A stretch of DNA of 64,000 nt from CAYMND01 sp964465065 (GCA_964465065.1 CAYXHZ010000010.1:14387-78386); one strand, 5' to 3'; counted from the stretch's first letter, positions 43,024-52,029 are shown. Made by a program: numbers and translations. Notes: generated from the sequence alone by a model not told the origin.

Positions 43024-43496
43024 TTGTATTGCCTCCTTATCATCAGTTCTCGTTCAGATTTTCCAGGTACCCGCAGTGGCGCCGGTACGAACCCAGACCG
43101 GAAAATGGCTTGCCATTTCCTGGCGATCCTTGAGCCGGCGTCAACGAGTTTAGAATATGATGTATAAGGTTCGGGGAAAAAACAACAAAAATCCGATGAT
43201 AGACACTTATTCATGCATATACGACCGATATAAAAATATTTTTTCTGGTTCTGATTATTGCGATCTCTCGAGAATTCCTTGGGACTATGGGGGCACAAGG
43301 AACTTCATTACCTGGAAACGTTTCGCTTTACGAACGATATCCCAGGTATTAGGGGCCGTAGGGCGCAGCCCACTCCCCCCCCCAAAAAAACTGAGAGATC
43401 ATTGAAATCGGAATCAGGAGACGGCTTTTAAAAAAGGAGTGGATTTTATCAGCCGGCTGTATCATTATTACTGACTGACAAAAAAAAGGAGCCAAC
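43024..43496. other. Intergenic region between peroxiredoxin and sulfur-transfer fusion genes
   Basis: About 470 bases with no convincing gene. The left part is AT-rich and should carry the divergent promoters. The right part holds the folded element at 43262-43400. A ribosome site AAAGGAG lies before the ATG at 43497. An 82-codon open frame (43157-43405) reads across the folded element and looks fortuitous. Confidence 0.6.
43262..43400 (+). ncRNA. Candidate structured RNA or leader element
   Basis: An 8-bp helix GATCTCTC/GAGAGATC (43262-43269 with 43393-43400) encloses three further stems: TTCCTTG/CAAGGAA (43275-43281 with 43296-43302, extended by GAA/TTC with one bulge; 14-base loop), TACCTGG/CCAGGTA (43309-43315 with 43342-43348) capped by CGTT/AACG and CG/CG around a CTTTA loop, and a G/C stem (GGGC-GCA-GCCC at 43361-43371 inside GGGG/CCCC). 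Such a closed four-helix junction is typical of structured RNAs. It ends 96 nt before the sulfur-transfer gene, so a cis-regulatory leader is plausible. I do not recognise a known class. The strand is assumed, and a folded mobile element is an alternative. Confidence 0.5.
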
Positions 43497-45917
43497 ATGA
43501 ACAAATTAGTCATAGTCGGCGGCGTGGCCGGCGGAGCCAGCGCGGCCGCCCGGGCGCGCCGCCTGGACGAACAGGCCGAGATCGTCGTCTTCGAGCGCGG
43601 CCGCTACATTTCCTACGCCAACTGCGGCCTGCCCTACCACCTGTCCGGAGCCATCCCCAGCCGCGACAGCCTGCTGCTGATGACCCCGGAACTGTTCCAG
43701 GAACGCTTCAACGTCCAGATCCGCACCAACCATCTGGTTACCTCCATCCAGCCGGACCGACATACAGTGACCGTGAAAAACCTGCTCGACGGCAGCGAAT
43801 TCGCGGAAAGCTACGACAAGCTGATCCTCTCGCCCGGTTCGTCGCCGCTGATTCCGCCCATCCCCGGCAGCGACGACCGCGACATTCATGTGCTGTGGAC
43901 CATACCGGACATGGACACGATCAAGGGTAAAATCGAACCGGGCAGCCGGGCCGTGGTCGTCGGCGGCGGTTTCATCGGCGTCGAAGTGGCCGAGAACCTG
44001 GCCCAGTCCCGGGTGAACACGACCCTGGTCGAGATGCAGAGAACGATTTTGCCGCCCCTGGACGACGAGATGACCGTGCCGCTGGAAAAAACCCTGGTCG
44101 AAAACGGGGTCAGCCTGAGAACCTCGACTTCTGTGAAATCCTTCGTCAGAAAGCCGCAGGGGCTGCTGGTCGAACTGGACAGCGGGGAAAACCTGCCCGC
44201 CGATTTCGTGGTCATGGCCGTCGGCATCCGCCCCAACGGCGAACTGGCGAAAACGGCCGGCATCGCCCTCACCCCCAGGGGCGCCATCATCGTCAACGAC
44301 AAAATGGAGACCAATATCGCAGACATCTACGCCGTCGGCGACGCGGTGGCCGTACAGGATCCGATCAGCGGTCAACTGGTCAACGTGCCCCTGGCCGGAC
44401 CGGCCAACCGCCAGGGCCGCATCGCCGCCGAAAACGCCCTGGGCGGAAATTCACGCTACAAGGGCACGATCGGCACCTCGATCGTCAAGGTGTTCGAGCT
44501 GGCCGCCGGCAGCACCGGCGCCAACGAAAAGACGCTCCAGGCCGCTGGAACCGACTACCGGAAACTGTACATCCACCCGGCCAGCCACGCTTCCTACTAC
44601 CCCGGCGGCAGCCGGATGACCATCAAGCTCCTGTTCGCGGCCGACGGCCGCATCCTGGGCATGCAGGCCGTGGGCGAGGACGGCGTGGACAAGCGCGTCG
44701 ACCTGCTGGCCAGCGCCATCCGCAACCAGCTGACCGTCTACGACCTGCAGGAGCTGGAACTGGCCTACGCCCCGCCCTTCGGCAGCGCCAAGGACGCCGT
44801 CAATTACGCCGGTTTCGTGGCCGCCAACATCCTGTCCGGTCTCAGCGTCCCCGTCTACCCCGACCGCATCCCGGCCGGCAGTTTTCTGCTCGATGTCCGC
44901 GAAGAGGAGGAAACCGTTTTCGGCCGGATTCCGGGCAGCACCCTGATCCCCCTGGGGCAGATCCGCCGGCGTCTGGACGAGATCCCCAAGGACAGGACCG
45001 TGGTCGTCTACTGCGCCGTGGGCATCCGCGCCTATGCCGCCGAACGGCTGCTGCGGCAGCGGGGTTGGACGGTCGCCAACCTGTCCGGCGGCTACACCGC
45101 CTGGGCACTGTTCCAACAGATCGGCAGCTACCGGGACGCCAAACCGTTGCCGACCGAAACGGAGACCGCGACGACGGCCGGCGCCTGTCCGGTCAGCAAG
45201 ACCATCGACGCCACCGGACTGCAGTGTCCGGGACCGATCGTGCGCATCACCCGGGCCATCAACGAAATGAACATCGGCGAGACCCTGAAGGTCAGCGCCA
45301 GCGACCGCGGTTTCGCCAGCGACCTGCCGGCCTGGTGCCGCTCCACCGGCAACGAACTCGTTTCCATGGAAGAGAAGCTGGGGGTTTTTGTCGCCCTGGT
45401 CCGCAAGGGCAGGCCCGGCCCGTCGCTGCAGAGCCCGAGCGTCCCTGCCAAGAGCACGGCCATCGTTCTGTTCAGCAACGACCTGGACAAGGCCCTGGCG
45501 GCCATGATCATCGCCCTGGGGTACGCATCCCTGGGTCACCGGGTCACTCTGTTCGTCACCTTCTGGGGCCTGAGCGTCTTCCGCCGCGATCAGCACAAGA
45601 AGATCAAGAAGAACCTGATCGCCCGAATGTTCGGTCTGATGCTGCCCAAGGGCGCCAAAAAACTCGCCCTGTCCAAACTGCACATGATGGGCGCCGGCGC
45701 GGCCATGATGAAGAAGGTCATGCGCGAGCAGAACGTGGATTCCCTGCCGCAGCTGATCGAACAGGCCCGAAATCTGGGCGTCCGCCTGGTGGCCTGCCAG
45801 ATGAGCATGAACGTCATGGGCCTGGCCCAGGAGGAGCTGTTGGAAGGCATGGAAGTGGCCGGCGTGGCCGAGTTCGCCGCCATCAGCGAGAAGAGCGCCG
45901 CCACCCTGTTCATCTAA
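43497..45917 (+). CDS. CoA-disulfide-reductase-like, rhodanese, TusA and DsrE2 fusion protein
   Basis: 806 residues, four domains in order. Flavin/NAD oxidoreductase (about 1-440): VGGVAGGASAAARARR, active Cys in SYANCGLPYHL, VVVGGGFIGVEVAENL, YAVGDAVA. Rhodanese (about 460-545) with catalytic Cys in VVYCAVGIRAYAAERLL. TusA (about 565-640) with IDATGLQCPGPIVR. DsrE2-like (about 650-806), IVLFSNDLDKALAAMIIALG and ACQMSMNVMG. Each domain handles persulfide or CoA-disulfide sulfur, so the chain could move sulfane sulfur from oxidoreductase to acceptor without release. Ribosome site AAAGGAG. Confidence 0.93.
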   Translation: MNKLVIVGGVAGGASAAARARRLDEQAEIVVFERGRYISYANCGLPYHLSGAIPSRDSLLLMTPELFQERFNVQIRTNHLVTSIQPDRHTVTVKNLLDGSEFAESYDKLILSPGSSPLIPPIPGSDDRDIHVLWTIPDMDTIKGKIEPGSRAVVVGGGFIGVEVAENLAQSRVNTTLVEMQRTILPPLDDEMTVPLEKTLVENGVSLRTSTSVKSFVRKPQGLLVELDSGENLPADFVVMAVGIRPNGELAKTAGIALTPRGAIIVNDKMETNIADIYAVGDAVAVQDPISGQLVNVPLAGPANRQGRIAAENALGGNSRYKGTIGTSIVKVFELAAGSTGANEKTLQAAGTDYRKLYIHPASHASYYPGGSRMTIKLLFAADGRILGMQAVGEDGVDKRVDLLASAIRNQLTVYDLQELELAYAPPFGSAKDAVNYAGFVAANILSGLSVPVYPDRIPAGSFLLDVREEEETVFGRIPGSTLIPLGQIRRRLDEIPKDRTVVVYCAVGIRAYAAERLLRQRGWTVANLSGGYTAWALFQQIGSYRDAKPLPTETETATTAGACPVSKTIDATGLQCPGPIVRITRAINEMNIGETLKVSASDRGFASDLPAWCRSTGNELVSMEEKLGVFVALVRKGRPGPSLQSPSVPAKSTAIVLFSNDLDKALAAMIIALGYASLGHRVTLFVTFWGLSVFRRDQHKKIKKNLIARMFGLMLPKGAKKLALSKLHMMGAGAAMMKKVMREQNVDSLPQLIEQARNLGVRLVACQMSMNVMGLAQEELLEGMEVAGVAEFAAISEKSAATLFI

Positions 45918-45955
45918 AAAAAAAAACGCCGTCCGGACTGCAAGACCGGACGGCG
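45916..45955 (-). terminator. Rho-independent terminator of the porin gene
   Basis: On the minus strand a perfect 10-bp stem (CGCCGTCCGG/CCGGACGGCG, 9-base loop, 45955-45927) is followed directly by eleven Ts (45926-45916). It ends the porin transcript, and its T-run is the A-run at the stop of the plus-strand fusion gene. Confidence 0.9.
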
Positions 45956-45979
45956 CAGGTCGACGCTATGGTTTCGCGC

Positions 45980-46993
45980 TCAGAGGATTTCGGACTTGAA
46001 AGAGACCATCCCGGTCAGCAGGATGTGAAAATCGGCATCCGGTTTGCCGCCCTCGCCCTGCCCGTAGAAGACGTACTTGACATTGGGGATCAATTCGATC
46101 ATCTTGTGCAGCTTGAGTCGCAGGCCGGCCATGAGCAGACGGGCCTTGTTCTCCTTGGCCTGTATGGGCAGGAAATCACCGACATCGTTGAAGTGCAGGT
46201 CGGTCAGATGGTCGTAGCGGGCATACAGCTCTGAATTTTTCCCGATTTTGACAGCGGCCAGAGCGCTGATGGCCCCGTTGTCCTTGTCCTCGCCCTCAGC
46301 GGGCGATTCCTGTTTGTAGCTGTAGCCGGCACCGACCCGGCCCCAGTCGCCGCGCAGACCGGCAAACAGGGACAGGTAGGTGACGTCCTTGCCGCCGGCG
46401 GCGGCACGGTGGGCATTGGCCTCCAGAAACAGGGACTTGGAATCGTAGCCGATCCGGCCGTACACGGCCTTGCCCTTGTTGGCGTCACCGCCTTCTCCGC
46501 TGTAGTTGCCGTACATCAGCGAGTAGACCAGACCCGATTTGGTTTTGCCGTCCAGACCGGCGGCGAAATCCCGCGATGAGGCGAACTTGAACAAGTCCGG
46601 CGCCGTCTTCTCCACCTGGCGCAGGCCCCAGAATTTCTCGATGGCGTTGAACGAAGGCGGCTCGACGATGCCGGCGATCAGGCTCAGCGAATCGCTCAGT
46701 TTCTTCTGCACGTGGGCGTTCTTGACGTACGGACTCATCTTGTCCGAGGCAAAGGCCTTGCCGTTCATCTCCAGACGCACCCGGGCCGACCAGCCGTCAC
46801 CCAGGTCGGTGTCGTAGCCGAAGTAGATGCGGCGCATCCAGAATCCGTGCTGTCCGTCGCTGGCCTGGTTGCCGCCGCTCACCATGTAGTATTCCGGAAT
46901 CAGGTAACCGTTGATGGAGTCGGCGTTCAGCGTGGCCTGGACGGACAAGAGCAACAGAACTGCGATCAAAAATAAAAAGATGTCTTTCTTCAT
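45980..46993 (-). CDS. Outer-membrane porin of the phosphate regulon
   Basis: 337 residues from the ATG at 46993 (AGGAGG upstream; an upstream ATG at 47029 is disfavoured). Signal peptide MKKDIFLFLIAVLLLLSVQATLNA, then alternating beta strands (NGYLIPEYYMVSGG, WMRRIYFGYDTDLGDGWSARVRLEM, GLRLKLHKMIELIPNVKYVFY), ending in FKSEIL. It resembles small phosphate-type or general porins. The divergent Pho boxes shared with pstS argue that it admits phosphate or a phosphorylated compound. Confidence 0.8.
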   Translation of the reverse strand: MKKDIFLFLIAVLLLLSVQATLNADSINGYLIPEYYMVSGGNQASDGQHGFWMRRIYFGYDTDLGDGWSARVRLEMNGKAFASDKMSPYVKNAHVQKKLSDSLSLIAGIVEPPSFNAIEKFWGLRQVEKTAPDLFKFASSRDFAAGLDGKTKSGLVYSLMYGNYSGEGGDANKGKAVYGRIGYDSKSLFLEANAHRAAAGGKDVTYLSLFAGLRGDWGRVGAGYSYKQESPAEGEDKDNGAISALAAVKIGKNSELYARYDHLTDLHFNDVGDFLPIQAKENKARLLMAGLRLKLHKMIELIPNVKYVFYGQGEGGKPDADFHILLTGMVSFKSEIL

Positions 46994-47024
46994 GGTTCCT
47001 CCTGGTGAACTGTTTTGAGACCCG

Positions 47025-47078
47025 ATCATAAACCCTGTCGGTTAACTGCTGGTGAACGGTTCGTGAATTTTCGATGAA
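47025..47078 (-). promoter_or_regulatory. Pho-box array and -10 of the porin promoter
   Basis: On the minus strand four hexamers TTCATC, TTCACG, TTCACC, TTAACC, each with 5 bp between (11-bp period; 47078 to 47040). A -10 TATGAT (47030-47025) follows after 9 bp, the same distance as in the pstS array. Confidence 0.72.
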
Positions 47079-47107
47079 TCCGCTACCGTTAACGGCGGCG
47101 GGAATTC

Positions 47108-47161
47108 TTAACCGAATCTTAACAATCCGCTAAACCGATCCTCACACTGGGCACGCATAAT
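47108..47161 (+). promoter_or_regulatory. Pho-box array and -10 of the pst promoter
   Basis: Four hexamers TTAACC (47108), TTAACA (47119), CTAAAC (47130), CTCACA (47141), exact 11-bp period, then 9 bp and a -10 CATAAT (47156-47161). The last boxes cover the -35 position, as for PhoB/PhoP activators. Confidence 0.75.
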
Positions 47162-47191
47162 GACAGCGAAAATCTTGACAAGGAGATGCCA

Positions 47192-48010
47192 ATGAAATCA
47201 TTTCTGATCGCCATGATGGTCGTCGTGCTCAGCATCGGCTCGTTTAGCGCCGACAAGATCGTCATCGACGGTTCCACCACCGTCGGTCCCATCGCCAAAG
47301 CCTTCGCCGAATACGCCATGTCGCTTAACGCCGGTCTCAACATCACCGTCAGCGAGTCGGGCAGCGGCAACGGCGCCAAGGGCCTGATCAACAAAACCAT
47401 CGACATCGGTACCATGTCCCGCTTCATGAAGTACGAGGAATTCGGCGCCTGCGCCAAGAACAAGGTCATGCCGGTGGCCCACGTGGTGGCCTTCGACGGC
47501 CTGCCGATCCTGGTGCACCCATCCAACCCCGTCGGCGAGCTGTCCCTGGACCAGATCCGCGACATCTATATGGGCAAGATCACAAATTGGAAGGCCGTCG
47601 GCGGACCGGACGTCAAAATCGTCTTCATCAGCCGCGACACCAACAGCGGTACCTACGAGACCTTCGAAAGCCTGGTGATGAGGAAAGAGAAGATCGCCGA
47701 CAGCTGCGAATACGTGGGCAGCAACGGCGCCGTGCGCGGGCGTGTGCAGAGCACCCCGGCAGCCATCGGCTACGCCGGTCTCGGCTTTGTCGACGAAACC
47801 GTCAAGGCCCTCAAGGTCAACGGAGTCTACCCCAACCGCCAGACCGTCACCTCGGGCAAATACCCCATCGCCCGCCCCCTGTTCATGTTCACCGACGGCT
47901 ACCCCAAAATGGGCAGCGCCATCTTCCAGTTCGTCACCCTGCACCTCAGCCAGAAAGGTCAGGAAATCGTCGAACGTATCGGTTTCGTCCCGGTCACCAA
48001 CTACCGTTGA
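47192..48010 (+). CDS. pstS: Phosphate ABC transporter substrate-binding protein
   Basis: 272 residues from the ATG at 47192, which places AGGAG 6 nt upstream; an ATG at 47186 would be too close. Signal peptide MKSFLIAMMVVVLSIGSFSA without a lipobox. PstS pattern: KIVIDGSTTVGPIAKAFAE, ESGSGNGAKGLINKTIDIGTMSR and ISRDTNSGTYETFE, where Ser/Thr and Arg/Asp side chains hold phosphate. It binds phosphate in the periplasm for the PstCAB importer. Confidence 0.92.
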   Translation: MKSFLIAMMVVVLSIGSFSADKIVIDGSTTVGPIAKAFAEYAMSLNAGLNITVSESGSGNGAKGLINKTIDIGTMSRFMKYEEFGACAKNKVMPVAHVVAFDGLPILVHPSNPVGELSLDQIRDIYMGKITNWKAVGGPDVKIVFISRDTNSGTYETFESLVMRKEKIADSCEYVGSNGAVRGRVQSTPAAIGYAGLGFVDETVKALKVNGVYPNRQTVTSGKYPIARPLFMFTDGYPKMGSAIFQFVTLHLSQKGQEIVERIGFVPVTNYR

Positions 48011-48022
48011 TCCCGTGATCCC

Positions 48023-49159
48023 GTGAAGACTGAACGCACCAAAGAAAGTATTTTAATCAGCAGATCGACCAGCCGTATCAAACGGCTGGTCGATTGGCTC
48101 ACCCGCAGCAGTCTGCTGCTGGTGACCTCCCTGTCCATGCTGGCGGTCATCTTCATCATCCTGTTCATCGCCAGGGACGCCCTGCCCTTCTTCCAGCTGC
48201 GCGGTATCGGAGAATTCTTCACCTCCATCCGCTGGTACCCATCGGCCGAACACGCCGAGTTCGGAGCGCTGGCCATCCTGTTCGGCAGTTTACTGGTGAC
48301 GGTGCTGGCGACGCTGCTGGCTGTCCCGCTGGCCATCTTCTCGGCCGTCAGCCTGTCGGACATGTTGCCCTTCGCTCTGCGCCAGTGGGTCAAGCCGACC
48401 ATCGAAATCATCGCCGCCATCCCCTCGGTAGCCTACGGCTTCTTCGCCCTGGTCGTCCTGGCCCCGATCCTGCAGCGCCAGGGCGGTCAGTTGCTCGGCG
48501 TGGGCCTGTGGCTGCTGGGTCTGCCGATCGGTCTTTTGGCCATCTACCTGGCCGGCGACCGCCTGCGCGCCCGTCTCAAGGCCGGCCGGCTCCCGCATAC
48601 GGCCTTCCTGATCGTGTCCGCAAGCGTGCTGCTGGTGCTGCTGACAGCGGGCTTCCGCTCTCTGAGCCGGCTGCAAATCTCCAGCGGCACCAACGCCCTG
48701 AATGTCGCCATCATTCTGGGCATCATGGCCCTGCCGACCATCGCCAGCGTCGCCGAGGACGCCCTGCAGGCAGTCGGCCGCGAACTGCGGGCCGGCAGCT
48801 ACGCCCTGGGGGCCACCCGGGCCGAGACCCTGATCCACGTGGTCCTGCCGGCCGCCCGCTCGGGGATCGTCGCCGGAGCGATCCTGGGTGTCATGCGGGC
48901 CATCGGTGAAACCATGGTCGTCTGGATGGCCTCCGGCAACGCCGCCCAGATTCCCAAACCCTGGTACAACATCCTCGAACCGGTGCGGACCCTGACGGCG
49001 ACCATCGCCGGCGACATGGGAGAGGCCGACCAGGTGACCGGTTCGGCCCGCTACCATGTTCTGTTCGCCATGGCCCTCATCCTGCTGCTGACATCGTTTT
49101 TCAGCAATCTGATCAGCGAGTGGGTGGTCAGCCGTTCCAAGAAGAAATGGGGAATATAA
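48023..49159 (+). CDS. pstC: Phosphate ABC transporter permease
   Basis: 378 residues starting at GTG (48023), 12 nt after pstS; no clear ribosome site, so the start could be slightly different. Six membrane helices with the permease coupling motif EDALQAVGRELRAGSYALGATRAETLIHVVLPAARSGIVAG at intervals and MRAIGETMVVWMASGNAAQ. A 60-residue segment between helices 3 and 4 enlarges it. Pairs with pstA. Confidence 0.9.
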   Translation: MKTERTKESILISRSTSRIKRLVDWLTRSSLLLVTSLSMLAVIFIILFIARDALPFFQLRGIGEFFTSIRWYPSAEHAEFGALAILFGSLLVTVLATLLAVPLAIFSAVSLSDMLPFALRQWVKPTIEIIAAIPSVAYGFFALVVLAPILQRQGGQLLGVGLWLLGLPIGLLAIYLAGDRLRARLKAGRLPHTAFLIVSASVLLVLLTAGFRSLSRLQISSGTNALNVAIILGIMALPTIASVAEDALQAVGRELRAGSYALGATRAETLIHVVLPAARSGIVAGAILGVMRAIGETMVVWMASGNAAQIPKPWYNILEPVRTLTATIAGDMGEADQVTGSARYHVLFAMALILLLTSFFSNLISEWVVSRSKKKWGI

Positions 49160-49163
49160 ATAC

Positions 49164-50510
49164 ATGGAACTGAGAACCCGACACCTTGTGGACCGATCCT
49201 TCAGCGGCCTGGGCTACGCCTCGATCGTTTTTCTGGCCCTGGCGCTGCTGACCCTGCTGACCCCCATATTTTACCGCGGTCTGGGCGCCTTCGTTTTCCG
49301 AGGCACCGTCGAATTCCGCCGACTCGATTACGAACAGTTCGGCCGCGGCGACAAGCAGACCCTGGATGAAGAATTGCAGGCCGCCGCCGCCGCACGCCGA
49401 CCGCTGTACGAATACCTCGCGGCCTTCGCCGATCAGCTTTACGATCAGAGCATTCCGGACAGCGAACGCTACGAAAAACCGTTCCGCGATCTCCGCTACT
49501 CCATCGCCAGCCTGCTCGGGCCTAAACCCGACGACGACATACCGGTGCTGATGCGCGACCGCTACGGCAAAACCCGCTGGGATCAGGCCAGCCGGCAATT
49601 GCAGCGCATCCTGTACGAGGAGACCTGGGATCACAGCCAGGCCGGCAGCATGGGCAGGAAAGTGCTGCAGCCCCGGGTCGAATTCTACCGGGGCACCGCG
49701 CTGGAGGGCATGTTCGCCTACCTGCAGGACAACGCCGAAAAGATGCTGCGCCCCCGGTTCACCTTCTACTGGCGGTTTTTGACCGACAAGTCGCTGGACG
49801 CCCACTTCTTCGGCGGCATCTGGGCGGAACTGCTGGGCAGCTTCTACCTCGTTCTGGGGACGATGATCCTGGCCATCCCCTGCGGCATCGTCGCCGCCGT
49901 CTACCTGTGCGAGTTTTCCCGGCCCGGCAAACTGGTCAGCCTGCTGCGCACCTTCATCAGCACCCTGGCCGGCGTGCCCAGCATCGTCTTCGGCCTGTTC
50001 GGTCTGGCCTTCTTCATCAACACCCTGAAACTGTCGCAGTCCAAAAGCGTCGTCGCCGGTTCGTTCACCCTGGCCCTGCTGGTGCTGCCGACCATCATCC
50101 GGGCTGCCGAAGAGGCCATCATGGCCGTTCCCAAAGCCTACAAGGAAGCCGCCCTCAGTCTGGGCGCCGGGCGCCTGCGCATGGTCCTGACCGTCATTCT
50201 GCCGGCCGCGCTGCCGGGCATCCTGACCGGCATCGTCATCAGCATGGGGCGGGCCGCCGGGGAAACGGCGCCCATCATCTTCACCGCTGCCGTCAGCGTC
50301 GGTCAGCCGCTGAAACTGCTGGAAATCTTTTCGCAGCCCACACCGGCCCTGCCCTGGAACGTCTACAACCTGGTCACCGAGCACGAAGCCGTCGATCAGA
50401 TCCGTCACGTCCAGTTCGGCATGGTCTTCACCCTGGTGCTGCTGGTCCTGCTGCTCAACCTGAGCGCCATCCTGCTGCGGGCCCGCATTTCCAAACGTCT
50501 GAGGAGTTGA
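49164..50510 (+). CDS. pstA: Phosphate ABC transporter permease
   Basis: 448 residues, longer than the usual 300 because a periplasmic domain of about 170 residues (about 45-220) follows the first helix. The C-terminal two thirds carry the permease: LGTMILAIPCGIVAAVYLCEF, GLFGLAFFINTL, EEAIMAVPKAYKEAALSLGAGRLRMVLTVILPAALPGILTG at intervals, and GRAAGETAPIIFTAA. It starts 4 nt after pstC. Confidence 0.9.
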   Translation: MELRTRHLVDRSFSGLGYASIVFLALALLTLLTPIFYRGLGAFVFRGTVEFRRLDYEQFGRGDKQTLDEELQAAAAARRPLYEYLAAFADQLYDQSIPDSERYEKPFRDLRYSIASLLGPKPDDDIPVLMRDRYGKTRWDQASRQLQRILYEETWDHSQAGSMGRKVLQPRVEFYRGTALEGMFAYLQDNAEKMLRPRFTFYWRFLTDKSLDAHFFGGIWAELLGSFYLVLGTMILAIPCGIVAAVYLCEFSRPGKLVSLLRTFISTLAGVPSIVFGLFGLAFFINTLKLSQSKSVVAGSFTLALLVLPTIIRAAEEAIMAVPKAYKEAALSLGAGRLRMVLTVILPAALPGILTGIVISMGRAAGETAPIIFTAAVSVGQPLKLLEIFSQPTPALPWNVYNLVTEHEAVDQIRHVQFGMVFTLVLLVLLLNLSAILLRARISKRLRS

Positions 50511-50539
50511 ACGTGCTTTTCGATACCGAGGTAAAACAG

Positions 50540-51337
50540 ATGAACGCAGTCACGATTCCAGAGCGGTCCCCGGCAGCCGCCGGTCGGCCCGAAATCAGCA
50601 GCCGCGACTTTTCCGTCTTCTACGGCGACACGGAGGCAGTCAGAAGAGTCTCCTTCGACATCCCGGCCGGACAGGTCACGGCCATCATCGGTCCCAGCGG
50701 CTGCGGCAAGAGCACATTCCTGAGGGCCGTCAACCGCATGAACGACCTGATCCCCGCCTGCCGTACCGGCGGCCGGCTGCTCTTCTGCGGCGAAGACGTC
50801 AACGGTCCCTACGTCGACGTGGCCACGCTGCGCAAGCAGGTGGGCATGGTCTTCCAGAAGCCGAACCCCTTCCCCAAGACCATCTTCGACAATATCGCCT
50901 ACGGTCCGCGCCTGCACGCCAGCCACTCCCCCGAACAGCTGATGGCCGTCGTCGAGCAGAGTCTGCGCGCCGCCGCCCTGTGGGACGAAGTCAAGGACCG
51001 CCTCAAGGACAACGCCCTGGGCCTGTCCGGCGGACAGCAGCAACGCCTGTGCATCGCCCGCGCCCTGGCCGTCCAGCCCGACATCCTGCTCATGGACGAA
51101 CCCACCTCGGCCCTGGATCCGCGGGCCACGGCCCGCATCGAGGACCTGATCGGCGAACTGCGCGGCCGCTACACCATCATCATCGTCACCCACAACATGC
51201 AGCAGGCGGCCCGGGTATCGGACCAGACCGCCTTTTTCTACGAAGGCGAGCTGATCGAATTCGCTCCGACCAGCCAGCTGTTCACCACACCCGGCCAGAA
51301 AAAAACCGAAGAGTACATCACCGGCCGCTTCGGTTGA
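50540..51337 (+). CDS. pstB: Phosphate ABC transporter ATPase
   Basis: 265 residues from ATG 50540 (GAGG upstream); GTG at 50513 is an alternative. Walker A GPSGCGKST, VGMVFQKPNPFPKTIFDNIAYGPR at intervals, signature LSGGQQQRLCIARALA, Walker B LLMDEPTSALDP and switch IVTHNMQQAARVSD. Standard PstB features throughout. Confidence 0.95.
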   Translation: MNAVTIPERSPAAAGRPEISSRDFSVFYGDTEAVRRVSFDIPAGQVTAIIGPSGCGKSTFLRAVNRMNDLIPACRTGGRLLFCGEDVNGPYVDVATLRKQVGMVFQKPNPFPKTIFDNIAYGPRLHASHSPEQLMAVVEQSLRAAALWDEVKDRLKDNALGLSGGQQQRLCIARALAVQPDILLMDEPTSALDPRATARIEDLIGELRGRYTIIIVTHNMQQAARVSDQTAFFYEGELIEFAPTSQLFTTPGQKKTEEYITGRFG

Positions 51338-51348
51338 GGAGTAAAAAA

Positions 51349-52017
51349 ATGCCCCAACACTTCCACCGCGCCATCGAGGAACTGATGAAGCGCCTGATCG
51401 AGCTCAGCACCCGGGTCGAATCCCAGCTGCAACTGGCCCTGACCGCTCTGGACGAACGCAATCCGTCCGCCTGCCGGCAGGTGATCCGCGGCGACGTCGA
51501 CATCGACCGGGAAGAGGTCAGCCTGGAAGAGGAATGCCTCAAGATTCTGGCTCTCTACCAACCGGTGGCCCGCGACCTGCGCATCGTCATCGCCGCCCTC
51601 AAGATCAACAACGACCTGGAGCGCATCGGCGATCTGGCCGTCGACATCGCCGAACACGCCGAGCTCATCATCGCCAGCCCCACGGTGTTCGAACAGTTCG
51701 ATTACCGGGACATGTACGCCAAAGTCAAGGGCATGCTGCATACCGGTCTGGACGCCCTGATCCAGCTCGACGCCGATCTGGCCCGTCAGGTGCTGCGCGC
51801 CGACGACGAAGTCGACGAGAAGGAGCGGCTCATCAGCGAACAGGTGCTCAACGAGATGAAACTGCAGGGCCGGCACGCCCCGGTGCTGATCCAGTACCTG
51901 TACATCGCCCGCCGCCTGGAACGGGTCGCCGATCAGACCACCAACATCGCCGAGGACATCATCTACCTGATCAGCGGCGACATCGTCCGCCACGGCAAAA
52001 GTCTGGGGCGCCTCTGA
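51349..52017 (+). CDS. phoU: Phosphate-regulon protein PhoU
   Basis: 222 residues (GAGGAG, 8 nt to ATG). Two PhoU repeats of three helices: FHRAIEELMKRLIELSTRVESQLQLAL, ARDLRIVIAALKINNDLERIGDLAVDIAEHAELI, and the second with RRLERVADQTTNIAEDIIYLI. It links transporter activity to PhoR signalling and prevents toxic phosphate uptake. Twelve nt after pstB. Confidence 0.94.
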   Translation: MPQHFHRAIEELMKRLIELSTRVESQLQLALTALDERNPSACRQVIRGDVDIDREEVSLEEECLKILALYQPVARDLRIVIAALKINNDLERIGDLAVDIAEHAELIIASPTVFEQFDYRDMYAKVKGMLHTGLDALIQLDADLARQVLRADDEVDEKERLISEQVLNEMKLQGRHAPVLIQYLYIARRLERVADQTTNIAEDIIYLISGDIVRHGKSLGRL

Positions 52018-52029
52018 GCATGCCGGACT

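Noticed and set aside
43390..43400. CTGAGAG resembling part of a thiamine riboswitch
   Set aside because: The other conserved boxes (GGGGTGC-type start and the ACCTGA region) are absent, and the bases are accounted for by the closing helix of the folded element.
43157..43405. 82-codon open frame across the folded intergenic element
   Set aside because: No ribosome site and no domain; its sequence follows from the stems.
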